Origin: Flavobacterium sp. BFFFF1
GTDB taxonomy: Bacteria > Bacteroidota > Bacteroidia > Flavobacteriales > Flavobacteriaceae
Direction of reading: 5' to 3'
NCBI RefSeq assembly: GCF_002256285.1
Contig: NZ_NKJE01000006.1
Span: forward strand, 21,012 to 85,011
DNA length: 64,000 bases
The notes under the pieces were generated by a model. The model was not told the DNA's origin. It worked only from the letters and a program-made list of their open reading frames with translations, and made no database searches. Positions 26,037 to 35,417 of this stretch are shown piece after piece. Within the stretch, counting starts at the first letter, position 1. Every line of letters begins with the position of its first letter. Made by a program: the position numbers and the translations under genes.

Positions 26037-26474
26037 TTAATTTTTTCGGGCATTGATGACTTTAAAATCCTGTTCGAGTGCTGCGGTTCGCAGATTAATA
26101 TCCTGCTTGAAGGCTTCCCAGGTTTCGGCGTTGTAAGTTCCGTAGGCATCTAAGGTCTTTTTAAGTTCGGTATTTTTGGCTTCTAATGCAGCAACTTGTT
26201 TGTTATATTGTTCCTTCTGCCTTATTGTGCCATCAATAGCCTTGATTTTAAGGTCGGCGATGGCAAGTTCGTTATCCGTTACTTTTTTACTGACCTTCAT
26301 CCGGAACGTTTCATAATCGCGGACAGATTCGCTCTCTGCTTTGATTAATTTTTTCTGTGCCTGAAGAACGTCTTTTTGGGCGTCTTTCAACTTCTCTTCA
26401 TTGTTCTTGCAGGAAAAAATGGAAACGGTAAATGCTAAGGCTATAACCGCGGGGAACATGATGGAGTTTTTCAT
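26037..26474 (-). CDS. Lipoprotein with coiled-coil region
   Basis: 145 residues from MKNSIMFP. The lipobox (VSIFSC at about 15-20, Cys at 20) predicts a lipoprotein signal. The mature part is heavily helical with coiled-coil heptads (KLKDAQKDVLQAQKKLIKAESESVRDYETF and later KQVAALEAKNTELKKTLDAY). No named family. It is in line with the PorT-like and YtxH genes and is probably part of the same envelope group. Confidence 0.78.
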   Translation of the reverse strand: MKNSIMFPAVIALAFTVSIFSCKNNEEKLKDAQKDVLQAQKKLIKAESESVRDYETFRMKVSKKVTDNELAIADLKIKAIDGTIRQKEQYNKQVAALEAKNTELKKTLDAYGTYNAETWEAFKQDINLRTAALEQDFKVINARKN

Positions 26475-26616
26475 TAGGTTATTGGTTTTAATTAACATTA
26501 CAAAGATGGTTCTGTAAGAATAATAATGTGTTATACAACTTTTTTTATAGTTTACAATATTTGCATAGTCACGTGAATTGTCAGTATTGGTAATGCTTTA
26601 GCGGGGATAACAAAAA

Positions 26617-26645
26617 AAAACTGCATCGGGTTGGGATGCAGTTTT
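26617..26645 (-). terminator. Rho-independent terminator
   Basis: Arms AAAACTGCATC / GATGCAGTTTT with a seven-base loop. On the minus strand it is followed by a T-run, closing the Mla operon four bases beyond the mlaD stop codon. Confidence 0.88.
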
Positions 26646-26649
26646 GTAA

Positions 26650-27420
26650 TCATTTGGAAGATTTCGTTTTAGATTTCTCCGCAGATGCTTTCGCTTTCTT
26701 ATTGGCTTTTTCAACCGCTTCTTTTTGCTTTTCTTCAGCTTCTTTTTTGGCTTTTTCCTTTTTACGGAAATAGCCCCTCAGCAGGAAATTGTGTTTGGCG
26801 GCTTCCATATTTTCTTCAAGACCTTTACTGCTTCGTTTGAGGTTGCTAAGCGTGGCGTCGATGTTTTCCGCCATTTGTTTGTCTTGTATCAATCGGCCGA
26901 GTGTACCTTCGCCTTTGTTTATTTTAATTAAGATATCCGATATTTCCTCAGTAGCGATCGCGGCATTGTCCGCAGTGACCGCAAGACTTTGCATAATTGC
27001 GTCTGTCTCAACAGGCTCGGACGACGCAATCATTTGGTTTTCCTTCACCATAGGCGAGTTGTAACTGCCTTGGGAAAGCACCATGACTTTATCCCCGATA
27101 ATACCTTCGGAACCGATTCCCGCTTCACTGTCGGCTTTGATGAATTTCTGGACATCCTTTTTTATCAGCATGCTCACCCGCACCGTAGAATCGTTGATAA
27201 TACTGATGTTATCCACGGTACCTACATTAATTCCGGAAAACCGCACGGTGTTACCCACCTGAAGGCCGCTGACATTCCTGAAATTGGATTTCAGCGTAAA
27301 AACCGGATCAAACAGGTTTTTCTGTTTGCCGATAATGAATATGGCCAGGAAAAAAAGAATGATTCCCACGATGATAAATATTCCGAGACGTACTTTGTAT
27401 GTATTGTTCGTTGCTTCCAT
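26650..27420 (-). CDS. mlaD: MlaD-like MCE-domain protein, lipid-transport subunit
   Basis: 256 residues. One N-terminal membrane helix (about 10-30, LGIFIIVGIILFFLAIFII) and an MCE domain (about 38-115, NFRNVSGLQVGNTVRFSGINVGTVDNI is its signature). The C-terminal 60 residues are a Lys/Ala/Glu-rich coiled tail (KKEKAKKEAEEKQKEAVEK). It is the last gene of an AI-2E-mlaE-mlaF-mlaD operon and forms the periplasmic subunit of a phospholipid ABC transporter with the two preceding proteins. Confidence 0.92.
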   Translation of the reverse strand: MEATNNTYKVRLGIFIIVGIILFFLAIFIIGKQKNLFDPVFTLKSNFRNVSGLQVGNTVRFSGINVGTVDNISIINDSTVRVSMLIKKDVQKFIKADSEAGIGSEGIIGDKVMVLSQGSYNSPMVKENQMIASSEPVETDAIMQSLAVTADNAAIATEEISDILIKINKGEGTLGRLIQDKQMAENIDATLSNLKRSSKGLEENMEAAKHNFLLRGYFRKKEKAKKEAEEKQKEAVEKANKKAKASAEKSKTKSSK

Positions 27421-27422
27421 TT

Positions 27423-28199
27423 TTAATTTGTTGTTAGATTTCTGATATTTTGACTTTGGAAATAGGCGCTGATTAACTCGTCATCGGTGGTTTCAAATTC
27501 ACTGATTTTACCTTCTTTATATACTTTCCCCTCTTTGAGCATGATGACCCTGTTTGCGACCATTTTGGCACATTCGATATCATGGGTAATAATGATGGAC
27601 GACGTTTTATATTTTTTCTGGATATCGTTGATTAATATACTGATTTCGTGAGAGGTGACCGGGTCTAGGCCTGTCGTAGGCTCATCATACAACATGATCT
27701 CAGGATCGACGATAATGGTTCTTGCGAGGCTGATCCGCTTGCGCATTCCGCCTGAAAGCTCCGAGGGCATTTTATCAATCGCATCCGGAAGGCCAACATT
27801 TTCCAACGCTTCTTTGACCTTCGCATCGATCTCAGCATCAGACAGCTCCTTCTTTATCCTGCGCAGCGGAAACTCAAGATTTTGGCGAACCGTCATAGAA
27901 TCATACAACGCGCCACTCTGAAACAAGAAGCCGATCTTCTGGCGTATTTCGTTAAGTGCTTTGGTATTCATCTGGTTCACATCGTTACCCAACACATCAA
28001 TAACGCCGGAATCAGCGTCGAGAAGTCTCACGATGCATTTAATCGTAACGGATTTTCCCGTTCCGGATTTTCCGAGTATTACAAGGTTTTCGCCTTTCCG
28101 CAATTCAAAAGATAAATCGTCAAGGACTTTCATGTCTCCAAAGCCTTTCGAAAGGTTCCTGACTTCGATAATATTTTCGGTGGTAGTGCTTTCTTTCAT
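27423..28199 (-). CDS. mlaF: MlaF-like ABC transporter ATPase
   Basis: 258 residues with a complete ABC ATPase: Walker A GKSGTGKS (about 44-51), Q-loop FQSG, signature LSGGMRKRI, Walker B IMLYDEP, and H-loop ITHD. The MlaF/Ttg2A-type signature SGGMRKR is distinctive. It powers MlaE-dependent lipid transport across the inner membrane. It overlaps mlaE by four bases. Confidence 0.95.
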   Translation of the reverse strand: MKESTTTENIIEVRNLSKGFGDMKVLDDLSFELRKGENLVILGKSGTGKSVTIKCIVRLLDADSGVIDVLGNDVNQMNTKALNEIRQKIGFLFQSGALYDSMTVRQNLEFPLRRIKKELSDAEIDAKVKEALENVGLPDAIDKMPSELSGGMRKRISLARTIIVDPEIMLYDEPTTGLDPVTSHEISILINDIQKKYKTSSIIITHDIECAKMVANRVIMLKEGKVYKEGKISEFETTDDELISAYFQSQNIRNLTTN

Positions 28200-29032
28200 A
28201 GCATATCAGTTATTTGTACCGCAATTAAGTCAACCACAATCACCAGCAGTGACGACATCACGACGGCAGAATTTGCGGCAATTCCGACGCTTTCCGTTCC
28301 GCGTCCCGCGTTATAGCCCTTGTAACAACCGGTCAGGCCGATCACGGCACCGAAGAAAAATGTTTTCATAAATGCGGGAATGAGATCCACAAACTCGACA
28401 TCACCAAACGCCTGCGTGATAAAAAGTACGAAACTGACATCTCCCTTTATATTGGCTCCGGCCCAGCTTCCGACAATTCCCAGCGCATCAGCATAGAGTA
28501 CCAACAACGGCAACATCAGCGTAGCGGCCAGCACACGTGGAACGACAAGAAACCGCACGGGATTTGTTGACGATACTTCCATGGCGTCAATCTGTTCAGT
28601 AACGCGCATCGATCCAATTTCAGCGCCCATCCCGGACCCAATTTTTCCGGCACATATCAACGCGGTAATAACCGGTCCCATTTCCCTGATGATGGAAATC
28701 GCTACCATTCCGGGCAGCATGGTTTCAGCACCAAAATCAACTAAAACCGGCCTCGACTGTATCGTAAGGACCAATCCGATAATCACACCTGTGATTGAAA
28801 TCAGGGGCAGGGACTTATTACCGATCTCGAAACATTGTTTGGTGAATTCACGGAATTCAAAGTTTCTGGAGAATGTATTTTTAACGACGTTGATAATAAA
28901 CAATACAGCATCAGTGGTATTCAATGCAAATTCGCGCAGTTTGTTTTTGCGGTTGATGGTTTCCTCAGTAACATCCACTGTTTTTTTTCGCGCGTAACTA
29001 CTAATCCTTTTTATGGGGATGATTTTGCTCAT
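28196..29032 (-). CDS. mlaE: MlaE-like ABC transporter permease
   Basis: 278 residues with five to six membrane segments and the MlaE/DUF140 signature (REMGPVITALICAGKIGSGMGAEIGSMRVTEQIDAMEV) near the middle. It is the permease partner of the next ATPase (four-base overlap). The N-terminal 35 residues are a basic cytosolic extension. It moves phospholipids between the inner membrane and the periplasm. Confidence 0.94.
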   Translation of the reverse strand: MSKIIPIKRISSYARKKTVDVTEETINRKNKLREFALNTTDAVLFIINVVKNTFSRNFEFREFTKQCFEIGNKSLPLISITGVIIGLVLTIQSRPVLVDFGAETMLPGMVAISIIREMGPVITALICAGKIGSGMGAEIGSMRVTEQIDAMEVSSTNPVRFLVVPRVLAATLMLPLLVLYADALGIVGSWAGANIKGDVSFVLFITQAFGDVEFVDLIPAFMKTFFFGAVIGLTGCYKGYNAGRGTESVGIAANSAVVMSSLLVIVVDLIAVQITDML

Positions 29033-30261
29033 GATATTTCAGTTCCAGGGTTAGTTTTGTTATTATCGTCGGAGGGTAGAGTAGGAGCTACAGCAGTTGT
29101 TGTCCCTGTAAATAACGGTTTTTTGATTTCTGCATCCACGTGTCCGGTAGCATTGTTCTCGTAGTTGTATAAAGGAAACTTCATTTTTTTCCATTGATAG
29201 GTTTTGGGCAGGTCATCACCAACAAGGTATCCCCACGGCTCCAGAAAATCGATGCGGTCACAGATTACTTTCATGATAGCAATGAGTGGAATAGCCAGAA
29301 ACATGCCTGGAATACCCGCGATGGCGCCACCTATAATGATCCCGAGTATTGAGATAAATGCATTAATTTGCACTTTCGAGCTCACAATCATTGGGACGAG
29401 AATATTGTTGTCGATGAATTGTACAACAAGGTTCACGACAACCACACCGATAATGATAGAAAGTTCCGGAGAGCCTGAAAGCGACGCGACAATACTGAGT
29501 AATCCCGCCACAAGAATTCCTATATACGGAATAAGGTTCAACAGTCCGGTCAATAAGCCCAGGAGTACAGCATACTTTACGCCGATAATCATAAAACCAA
29601 CCGTCGTCAGCACAGATACGATGATCATTTCAATGATCAGCCCGTTGATATAACCTTTAACCGCATTCTTCACTTCAAAAATTATTTCCTCAAGTTTGCC
29701 GTGATGTTCAGGCTTAATCAGCTTGCACAAAAATTTCATGAAGTGTGTACGGTACAAAAGCATCAGGAACAAATAAATGGGGACAAGAATCAGGTTGACC
29801 AGCGTATCTGTAAAACTAAGCAACGTGCTTCCGAGGATTTGTTTGCCGGTTTTCATTGTGTCTTTGGTAGCATCATTAATATATTGCTGTTGTTCCCTTT
29901 TGCTGATGTCAAAATGCTGCCGGACGTAGTCCTGCAAATGGGAGACATGTATCGCAAAATTCTTCTGTATCATTCCCCAGTCCTCCGTAAAATCACTAAT
30001 CTGTACAGATAGGAAAATAACAATTCCGACCACTACGATAACAAAACTCAGTACGGTGAAGATAACTGCCAATACATGAGGAAAATGGAGCGTGCGCTTG
30101 AAAAAAAGCATCACTGGACGAAGCAGGATAGCAAATAGAAATGCGAAAACCACCGGAACAAGAATGTCCTGGCTGATATAAAAGATATAAAACACTGAAA
30201 TTAAGCCCAATAAGATCAGTGTGATTCTAGCGTAAAAAGGAAATTTTAATGTTTCGCCCAT
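29029..30261 (-). CDS. AI-2E family transporter (TqsA/PerM-like)
   Basis: 410 residues from MGETLKFPFYARITL; the longer ORF adds 13 unsupported residues. Seven or eight membrane segments in the typical arrangement: two pairs at the N-terminus, a soluble stretch (FTEDWGMIQKNFAIHVSHLQDYV), and a C-terminal bundle (GLLTGLLNLIPYIGILVAGLLSI is the family hallmark). Family members have been linked to AI-2 export, Na+/H+ exchange and small-molecule transport, so the substrate is open. It overlaps mlaE by four bases, so it is in the Mla operon. Confidence 0.9.
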   Translation of the reverse strand: MGETLKFPFYARITLILLGLISVFYIFYISQDILVPVVFAFLFAILLRPVMLFFKRTLHFPHVLAVIFTVLSFVIVVVGIVIFLSVQISDFTEDWGMIQKNFAIHVSHLQDYVRQHFDISKREQQQYINDATKDTMKTGKQILGSTLLSFTDTLVNLILVPIYLFLMLLYRTHFMKFLCKLIKPEHHGKLEEIIFEVKNAVKGYINGLIIEMIIVSVLTTVGFMIIGVKYAVLLGLLTGLLNLIPYIGILVAGLLSIVASLSGSPELSIIIGVVVVNLVVQFIDNNILVPMIVSSKVQINAFISILGIIIGGAIAGIPGMFLAIPLIAIMKVICDRIDFLEPWGYLVGDDLPKTYQWKKMKFPLYNYENNATGHVDAEIKKPLFTGTTTAVAPTLPSDDNNKTNPGTEIS

Positions 30262-30393
30262 GTTTGTCATCAATAATGTTAAGGCAGTTGGCTTGCACAA
30301 CTTTTCTTAATAATAGAGAAACAAAATTGGACCTAATTCAGTAAATATCGATTACAGAAAATACTTTATAAGTTATATAATTTAAAGCTACAG

Positions 30394-30981
30394 CTATGAT
30401 ACAAGATTTAGCAAATATTGGTACACTTTGTCTACAGGAAGCCCCATTACATTTGCATAAGATCCTTCAATTTTCGACACGCCGACGAACCCGATCCATT
30501 CCTGTATCCCATACGATCCGGCTTTGTCAAACGGTCTATAGACGTCCAGGTAATATTGAATGGCTTCTTCCGTAAGCGTATTGAAAGTCACATGGGTAAC
30601 TTCTGATAGTGTGTGAGTAGTGTTATGGGTACGAAAGGTAACGGAGGTAATTACGGTATGCGTTTCGCCGGATAGTGAGGTAAGCATCTGGAACGCATCG
30701 TCGAAATGCTTCGGTTTTCCTAACGCCTTACCCTCAAACCAAACGATGGTATCGCTGGTGATCAGGATGTCATTAGGCTCTAAAGTACCTTCGAAAGCAT
30801 CGCTTTTTAATACTGAAAGGTGTTCGGTGATTTCGTTTTCCCGAAGATGATCGGGATAAATTTCATCCACTTCGTTAAGCCGTATTTCGAAATCAATATC
30901 TAAATCTCGGAGGAACTGCTGCCTGCGGGGCGAGCCGGAGGCCAGGATAATATTGAAGTCTTTGAGTTTTTCTTTAAGCAT
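30394..30981 (-). CDS. maf: Maf-family nucleotide pyrophosphatase
   Basis: 195 residues, the normal length. Signature LASGSPRRQQFLRDL at about 14-28, followed by the conserved ITSDTIVWFEGKALGKP block (about 70-86) and the DKAGSYGIQEWIG block (about 150). Maf proteins hydrolyse non-canonical or particular NTPs such as dTTP, UTP or m7GTP. It overlaps the UbiA-family prenyltransferase gene by eight bases. Confidence 0.92.
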   Translation of the reverse strand: MLKEKLKDFNIILASGSPRRQQFLRDLDIDFEIRLNEVDEIYPDHLRENEITEHLSVLKSDAFEGTLEPNDILITSDTIVWFEGKALGKPKHFDDAFQMLTSLSGETHTVITSVTFRTHNTTHTLSEVTHVTFNTLTEEAIQYYLDVYRPFDKAGSYGIQEWIGFVGVSKIEGSYANVMGLPVDKVYQYLLNLVS

Positions 30982-31903
30982 TAGCCTGGATGTTAAGTGC
31001 GAGAACCAAAATCGAAATAATTCCGGATAAAATCACCAATTTTAATACGGTACTCAGTTTTTTAAATGCTGTTTTATCAGCAACTGAAAGGATATTTATA
31101 ACAAAATACAGCAATGGGCCTACAACGAATAATAGCATGAATCCAGCCACATAATAAAGTTCGTTGTTGATATAATACGTATTGATATAGTATAACAGTC
31201 CAAGGATGGTTAAAATCCCCAATCCAAGCAGGATCTTTTTTGTTTTTCCAATGCCCAGTACGATAGGCAGCGTATTCATACCGTAGGCAGTGTCACCCTT
31301 AATATCTTCAGCGTCTTTTGTGATTTCCCGAATTAAATTTAATATAAAACTAAACAACGCGTAGTCAAGGAAAATCTCAAAAACGCCGCCAAGTTGGATA
31401 TGATTTTCTTCGGTCAGAATTGGATACAACTCGTAAATCCCGACAATGATGATACACATCGATGTAATCGCAGCAACCAGAATGTTTCCAATGAGAAACG
31501 TCTTCTTGTAACTGGTCGCATACAAATATAACGTGGCCGAAATTGCGATAAAAATCATTGCGAAGCCAGGCTTACCTATAATGTTGGACAGGTAAAAACC
31601 AATTCCTACGCCGAGTATATTGAATCCTGCATAAAAATTATAAGCCATACTTTCCGAAATGGCCTTACCTGCTATTACATCAGCGGGCTTATTTAAGAAG
31701 TCCGTACCCTGGTCGATGATATTGTTAATGATATAACCTCCGGCAGCGATACAGACCGTGGACAACACTAGCAAAAGGTATTGAATGTCATTCAATGCAG
31801 TAGGGATATGCTGCATATCGAGAGAACAGTATTTAATGATCAATTGCAGCGCGACAATCATCAAAAGATTCTTGAATCGGATTAGTTTTAGAAATGCGTT
31901 CAC
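30974..31903 (-). CDS. UbiA-family prenyltransferase, geranylgeranylglycerol-phosphate geranylgeranyltransferase-like
   Basis: 309 residues from a GTG start. Eight to nine membrane helices with the two Asp-rich Mg-binding motifs: NNIIDQGTD (about 61-69) and REITKDAEDIKGD (about 190-203). Sequences of this kind in Flavobacteriia are usually named for the archaeal enzyme that makes digeranylgeranylglyceryl phosphate; the actual acceptor in these bacteria is not certain and could be another lipid or quinone head group. It overlaps maf by eight bases. Confidence 0.85.
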   Translation of the reverse strand: MNAFLKLIRFKNLLMIVALQLIIKYCSLDMQHIPTALNDIQYLLLVLSTVCIAAGGYIINNIIDQGTDFLNKPADVIAGKAISESMAYNFYAGFNILGVGIGFYLSNIIGKPGFAMIFIAISATLYLYATSYKKTFLIGNILVAAITSMCIIIVGIYELYPILTEENHIQLGGVFEIFLDYALFSFILNLIREITKDAEDIKGDTAYGMNTLPIVLGIGKTKKILLGLGILTILGLLYYINTYYINNELYYVAGFMLLFVVGPLLYFVINILSVADKTAFKKLSTVLKLVILSGIISILVLALNIQANA

Positions 31904-31953
31904 GTGTTTTTATTTTTCGGTCAAATAAATTAGGCTGCAAATTTCCATAAAAA

Positions 31954-31977
31954 AAGCCTGAATTCACATTCAGGCTT
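31954..31977 (-). terminator. Rho-independent terminator
   Basis: Perfect ten-base arms AAGCCTGAAT / ATTCAGGCTT with loop TCAC, followed on the minus strand by TTTTTATGG. It ends the transcript of the Arg/Ser/Thr-rich protein. Confidence 0.9.
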
Positions 31978-31996
31978 GGTTTTTTTTATCAGGAAA

Positions 31997-33202
31997 TTAT
32001 CCTCTTCCGTTTGTTCTTTTAGCACCACTTTCAGAATTTTGCGTTCTTGCAGGGGGATTGCTTGATCTCGCAGGTTGTACGGTCCTTGTCTGCGTCTCAG
32101 TCCTGGTCGGAGTGTTCTGCCTGGTCTCAATGCGAACTGGAGTCGTTTGCGCTGGGGTTGCAGTCTGGGACTTTGTTCGGACGACGTTATCGTTAGAGCG
32201 AGTGCTTACCGATCTTTGAGGAGTGTTTGTCCTGACAGTATTCTCGCTTTTCACGGGGGCAACGGCTCTCGTAGATGAATTTGAACGCACAGCGGTTTCT
32301 GAATTGCTTCTCACCGGAGCACTCGTCCTTACTGAGGTATTGCTTCTTACCGGTGCAGCAGTTTTTACCGAAGTTGAACTGTTTCTTACCGACTCGTTTC
32401 CACGTGTGGAAGTACTATTACCTCTTGAATCAGCGCCGTTTAACCTGCCCGAAACCGCTTTTTCTCTTGTCTTATCAAGCTCGTAACGGTTAGAGACATT
32501 GTTGTTTCTTTGAGAAAATGAACGGTTGGGTTGTATGGTTTCATAACCATTTGCCCTTCTGTTGTTGTGTATCGCAACAGCGCGATCGCTTCTCCTCACA
32601 TTCACGTAATTATAATGGTTGTGCACGTTAATGTGACGGTCAATGTCTCTTCTGTAACGAAATACAGGATATGGTTCCCATGTGTAATAGTAAGTAGGGT
32701 AGTAGTTCCAATACCAAGGTGAATAATATGGCCTGTAGTAATCTGTCCAGAACACGCTGTAAATTACAGGACGGGTCACATAGACGGGTTCATAAATATA
32801 GTTGGAGCCATACATATATACATCGCCAACAACCTGAACCTGAACATTGTTGTTTGCATCTTTTTCAACTTCCACAGTCGCAATGTCCTGGAAAACGTCT
32901 TTGGCCAATACCGACTGGATGATGATGACATGCGTATTTGATTCTGTAGATTCTACGACCCGGAGGTAATCCACCTTGCCATCGTTGTTTAAGTCAAGAT
33001 TCGAAATTTGTTCTTTAGGATCGTTCAGCTTTTGCTCAAATTCTTCCAGATTAGCAGACTCTCCAAAAAGAGACGCTACTGCACGAAGGTCAAGGTTATC
33101 ACTGATGTCACTGTTTTTCGCGTTGACCGTGGTCACATCCTGCGCCCTGCTCAGGTTGACCATGAGGGCGACAATCATTAGTAATAATGTTTTTGTTTTC
33201 AT
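31997..33202 (-). CDS. Secreted low-complexity protein with Tyr-rich and Arg/Ser/Thr-rich regions
   Basis: 401 residues with a signal peptide (about 1-20, LSRAQ). Residues about 45-130 form a folded part with an EF-hand-like loop, DLNNDGKVDYLRVVE. Residues about 150-190 are strongly aromatic (YYRPYYSPWYWNYYPTYYYTW). The C-terminal half is disordered and rich in Arg, Ser, Thr and Asn with repeated APVRSN, TSVRT and similar motifs. No T9SS tail. Function unknown; such proteins may bind polyanions or form extracellular matrix. Confidence 0.8.
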   Translation of the reverse strand: MKTKTLLLMIVALMVNLSRAQDVTTVNAKNSDISDNLDLRAVASLFGESANLEEFEQKLNDPKEQISNLDLNNDGKVDYLRVVESTESNTHVIIIQSVLAKDVFQDIATVEVEKDANNNVQVQVVGDVYMYGSNYIYEPVYVTRPVIYSVFWTDYYRPYYSPWYWNYYPTYYYTWEPYPVFRYRRDIDRHINVHNHYNYVNVRRSDRAVAIHNNRRANGYETIQPNRSFSQRNNNVSNRYELDKTREKAVSGRLNGADSRGNSTSTRGNESVRNSSTSVKTAAPVRSNTSVRTSAPVRSNSETAVRSNSSTRAVAPVKSENTVRTNTPQRSVSTRSNDNVVRTKSQTATPAQTTPVRIETRQNTPTRTETQTRTVQPARSSNPPARTQNSESGAKRTNGRG

Positions 33203-33329
33203 AATTTGGAAATTTTGTTTTAATAAAAGTGTTCTTTAACACTAAGACGATAAATCTCCATAAATGTTTATTGAAAATAGTACATTTAATATATATTTAA
33301 CTATACCAAACTTTTAAAACCTAAACAAA

Positions 33330-35297
33330 CTATTGATTATCAATACGTTTCATGCAAATACGTTCTGGTGGATGCAGTACCATCGGGAATTTTTCAATCT
33401 TCACGGAACTGCTGTCAAGACCAAATGCCTTCTCTTCCGACAAACTGAGCTTTTTGAAGAAGAAGTAAGTATTCATGATAATCTTTTCATCCCAGCGCAT
33501 TTCACTATCGTTTGAAAGGAACTTTTCAGACAATACAAATTTGAAGTCACCGATAATGTTATTTCTGTTTAATGATTCGTAACGGCTGGTGATATCCACT
33601 TCGCCATTTTTAACGAGGTCTTTAACAACTTCTTTAAACATGATATTGATTTTGGTAGGTTCCCTGAAACCGAGGTTAAAATCAATACGGATAAGGTCGT
33701 CTTTGATAATCTCAGTAACCTTATATTCTGTTTTATACGGTTCATTCAGAATATTCACATGGATAAACCAATACAGGTCGGCGCGTTTTGGACGCTTCTG
33801 CAAAATTGAATAAAGTACTTTTTCTTCGATTTCATCTGTTCGGGCCGAGTTCGTCATATAAACAAGATGCGTTGCGTATTTTGGTATGGTCAAATCGGAA
33901 CTCAATTCATTGAGAACCTTCTTATAATTGTCAATTTTGACCATCTTGGTGTAATTCTTACTAATCTTCTTAGCACGATACCATGTAGCCATAACACCGA
34001 TAAGCGCCAAAGCAATGAAAACCGTGACGTAACCGCCTTCGCGGAATTTTTGGATGTTAGCGAAAAGAAAGGCAAACTCTATAGCGAGGTAAAGCGTTAC
34101 AATTGCGCCAATGAAATACCATTTGATCCGCTTCATGATCATGAAATAATTAAGTAGCACCGTGGTCATGATCATACAAAGCACAATAGAAAGCCCATAA
34201 GCAGCCTCCATACGACTGGATTCCTGGAAATGCCAAACCACCATAATACATCCGCCAAGCAACAACCAGTTTATCGAAGGAATATAAATTTGACCTTTGT
34301 GCTCACTCGGGTACTTGATACGTACTTTAGGCCAGAAGCTCAATCGCATCGCTTCATTAATCAAAGTAAACGATCCACTGATCAAGGCCTGCGAGGCAAT
34401 AACCGCAGCGAGTGTAGCAATGGTGATCCCAAACGGCTGGAACCAATCCGGCATCACAAGATAAAATGGATTACCGTTGTTTCCACGGCCCAGATTTTCC
34501 AGTTTCTCACCCTGATGTCCCATCAGGTAAGCGGCCTGCCCGAAATAGTTTAATACCAATGTCGTTTTTACAAAAATCCAGCTGACACGTATGTTTTTTC
34601 GTCCACAATGCCCCATATCCGAATACAGTGCTTCGGCTCCCGTGGTACAAAGGAAAACCGCGCCAAGCAGAAAGATTCCGCTCGGATGTTCTACCAGCAG
34701 CTCATAAGCATAATAAGGATTCAGCGCGCGAAAGATCTCAATATGGCCATAAATCTGGGAAATACCCAAAACTGCAAGCATTGAAAACCAAACCAACATC
34801 AATGGAGCAAAAAACTTACCCACGAGATTGGTTCCAAACTGTTGAATGGAAAACAACACGATTAATATGGCAATAACGTATGGAACGGTATCCAGCCCGG
34901 GGTAAAACGTCCGCAAACCTTCCACCGCGGAAGAAACCGAGATTGGCGGGGTAATGATTCCATCCGCGAGCAATGCACTTCCCCCAATCACCGCGGGCAC
35001 AATCAGCCACTTGACTTTCGTTCGTTTTACAAGCGCATACAATGCAAAGATTCCTCCTTCACCGTTATTATCCGCGTTCAGTGTGATGATAACATATTTT
35101 ATCGTCGTCTGCAGCGTCAATGTCCAGAAAATACACGAAATACCTCCCAGTACGACATCGGCAGCAATGGGGTCATCACCGACAATCGCTTTCATTACAT
35201 AAAGGGGAGAGGTTCCGATATCACCGTAAATGATACCTAAAGTGATCAATAATCCACCCAACGTTAGTTTATTGAGGTGGCTTTTATGTGAGCTCAT
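33330..35297 (-). CDS. kup: KUP/HAK/KT-family potassium transporter
   Basis: 655 residues: 12 membrane helices in the first 440 and a soluble C-terminal domain. The opening signature GIIYGDIGTSPLYVMKAI (about residues 20-38) and GGEGGIFALYALVKR-type block (NADNNGEGGIFALYALVKR) are those of the KUP family. It takes up K+ by H+ symport. A TAATTTTG -7 box (35316-35323, complement) lies upstream of the start codon. Confidence 0.95.
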   Translation of the reverse strand: MSSHKSHLNKLTLGGLLITLGIIYGDIGTSPLYVMKAIVGDDPIAADVVLGGISCIFWTLTLQTTIKYVIITLNADNNGEGGIFALYALVKRTKVKWLIVPAVIGGSALLADGIITPPISVSSAVEGLRTFYPGLDTVPYVIAILIVLFSIQQFGTNLVGKFFAPLMLVWFSMLAVLGISQIYGHIEIFRALNPYYAYELLVEHPSGIFLLGAVFLCTTGAEALYSDMGHCGRKNIRVSWIFVKTTLVLNYFGQAAYLMGHQGEKLENLGRGNNGNPFYLVMPDWFQPFGITIATLAAVIASQALISGSFTLINEAMRLSFWPKVRIKYPSEHKGQIYIPSINWLLLGGCIMVVWHFQESSRMEAAYGLSIVLCMIMTTVLLNYFMIMKRIKWYFIGAIVTLYLAIEFAFLFANIQKFREGGYVTVFIALALIGVMATWYRAKKISKNYTKMVKIDNYKKVLNELSSDLTIPKYATHLVYMTNSARTDEIEEKVLYSILQKRPKRADLYWFIHVNILNEPYKTEYKVTEIIKDDLIRIDFNLGFREPTKINIMFKEVVKDLVKNGEVDITSRYESLNRNNIIGDFKFVLSEKFLSNDSEMRWDEKIIMNTYFFFKKLSLSEEKAFGLDSSSVKIEKFPMVLHPPERICMKRIDNQ

Positions 35298-35417
35298 AAA
35301 TAGAATTTAAAGGTACAAAATTAACTATTTTTTATGTATCCCAACATTTTACGGGGTTGTTTCTACACCATCACAAAGCTAAATGCCGTAAATTTAGAGC
35401 TCGTTATTTTTAATGCT

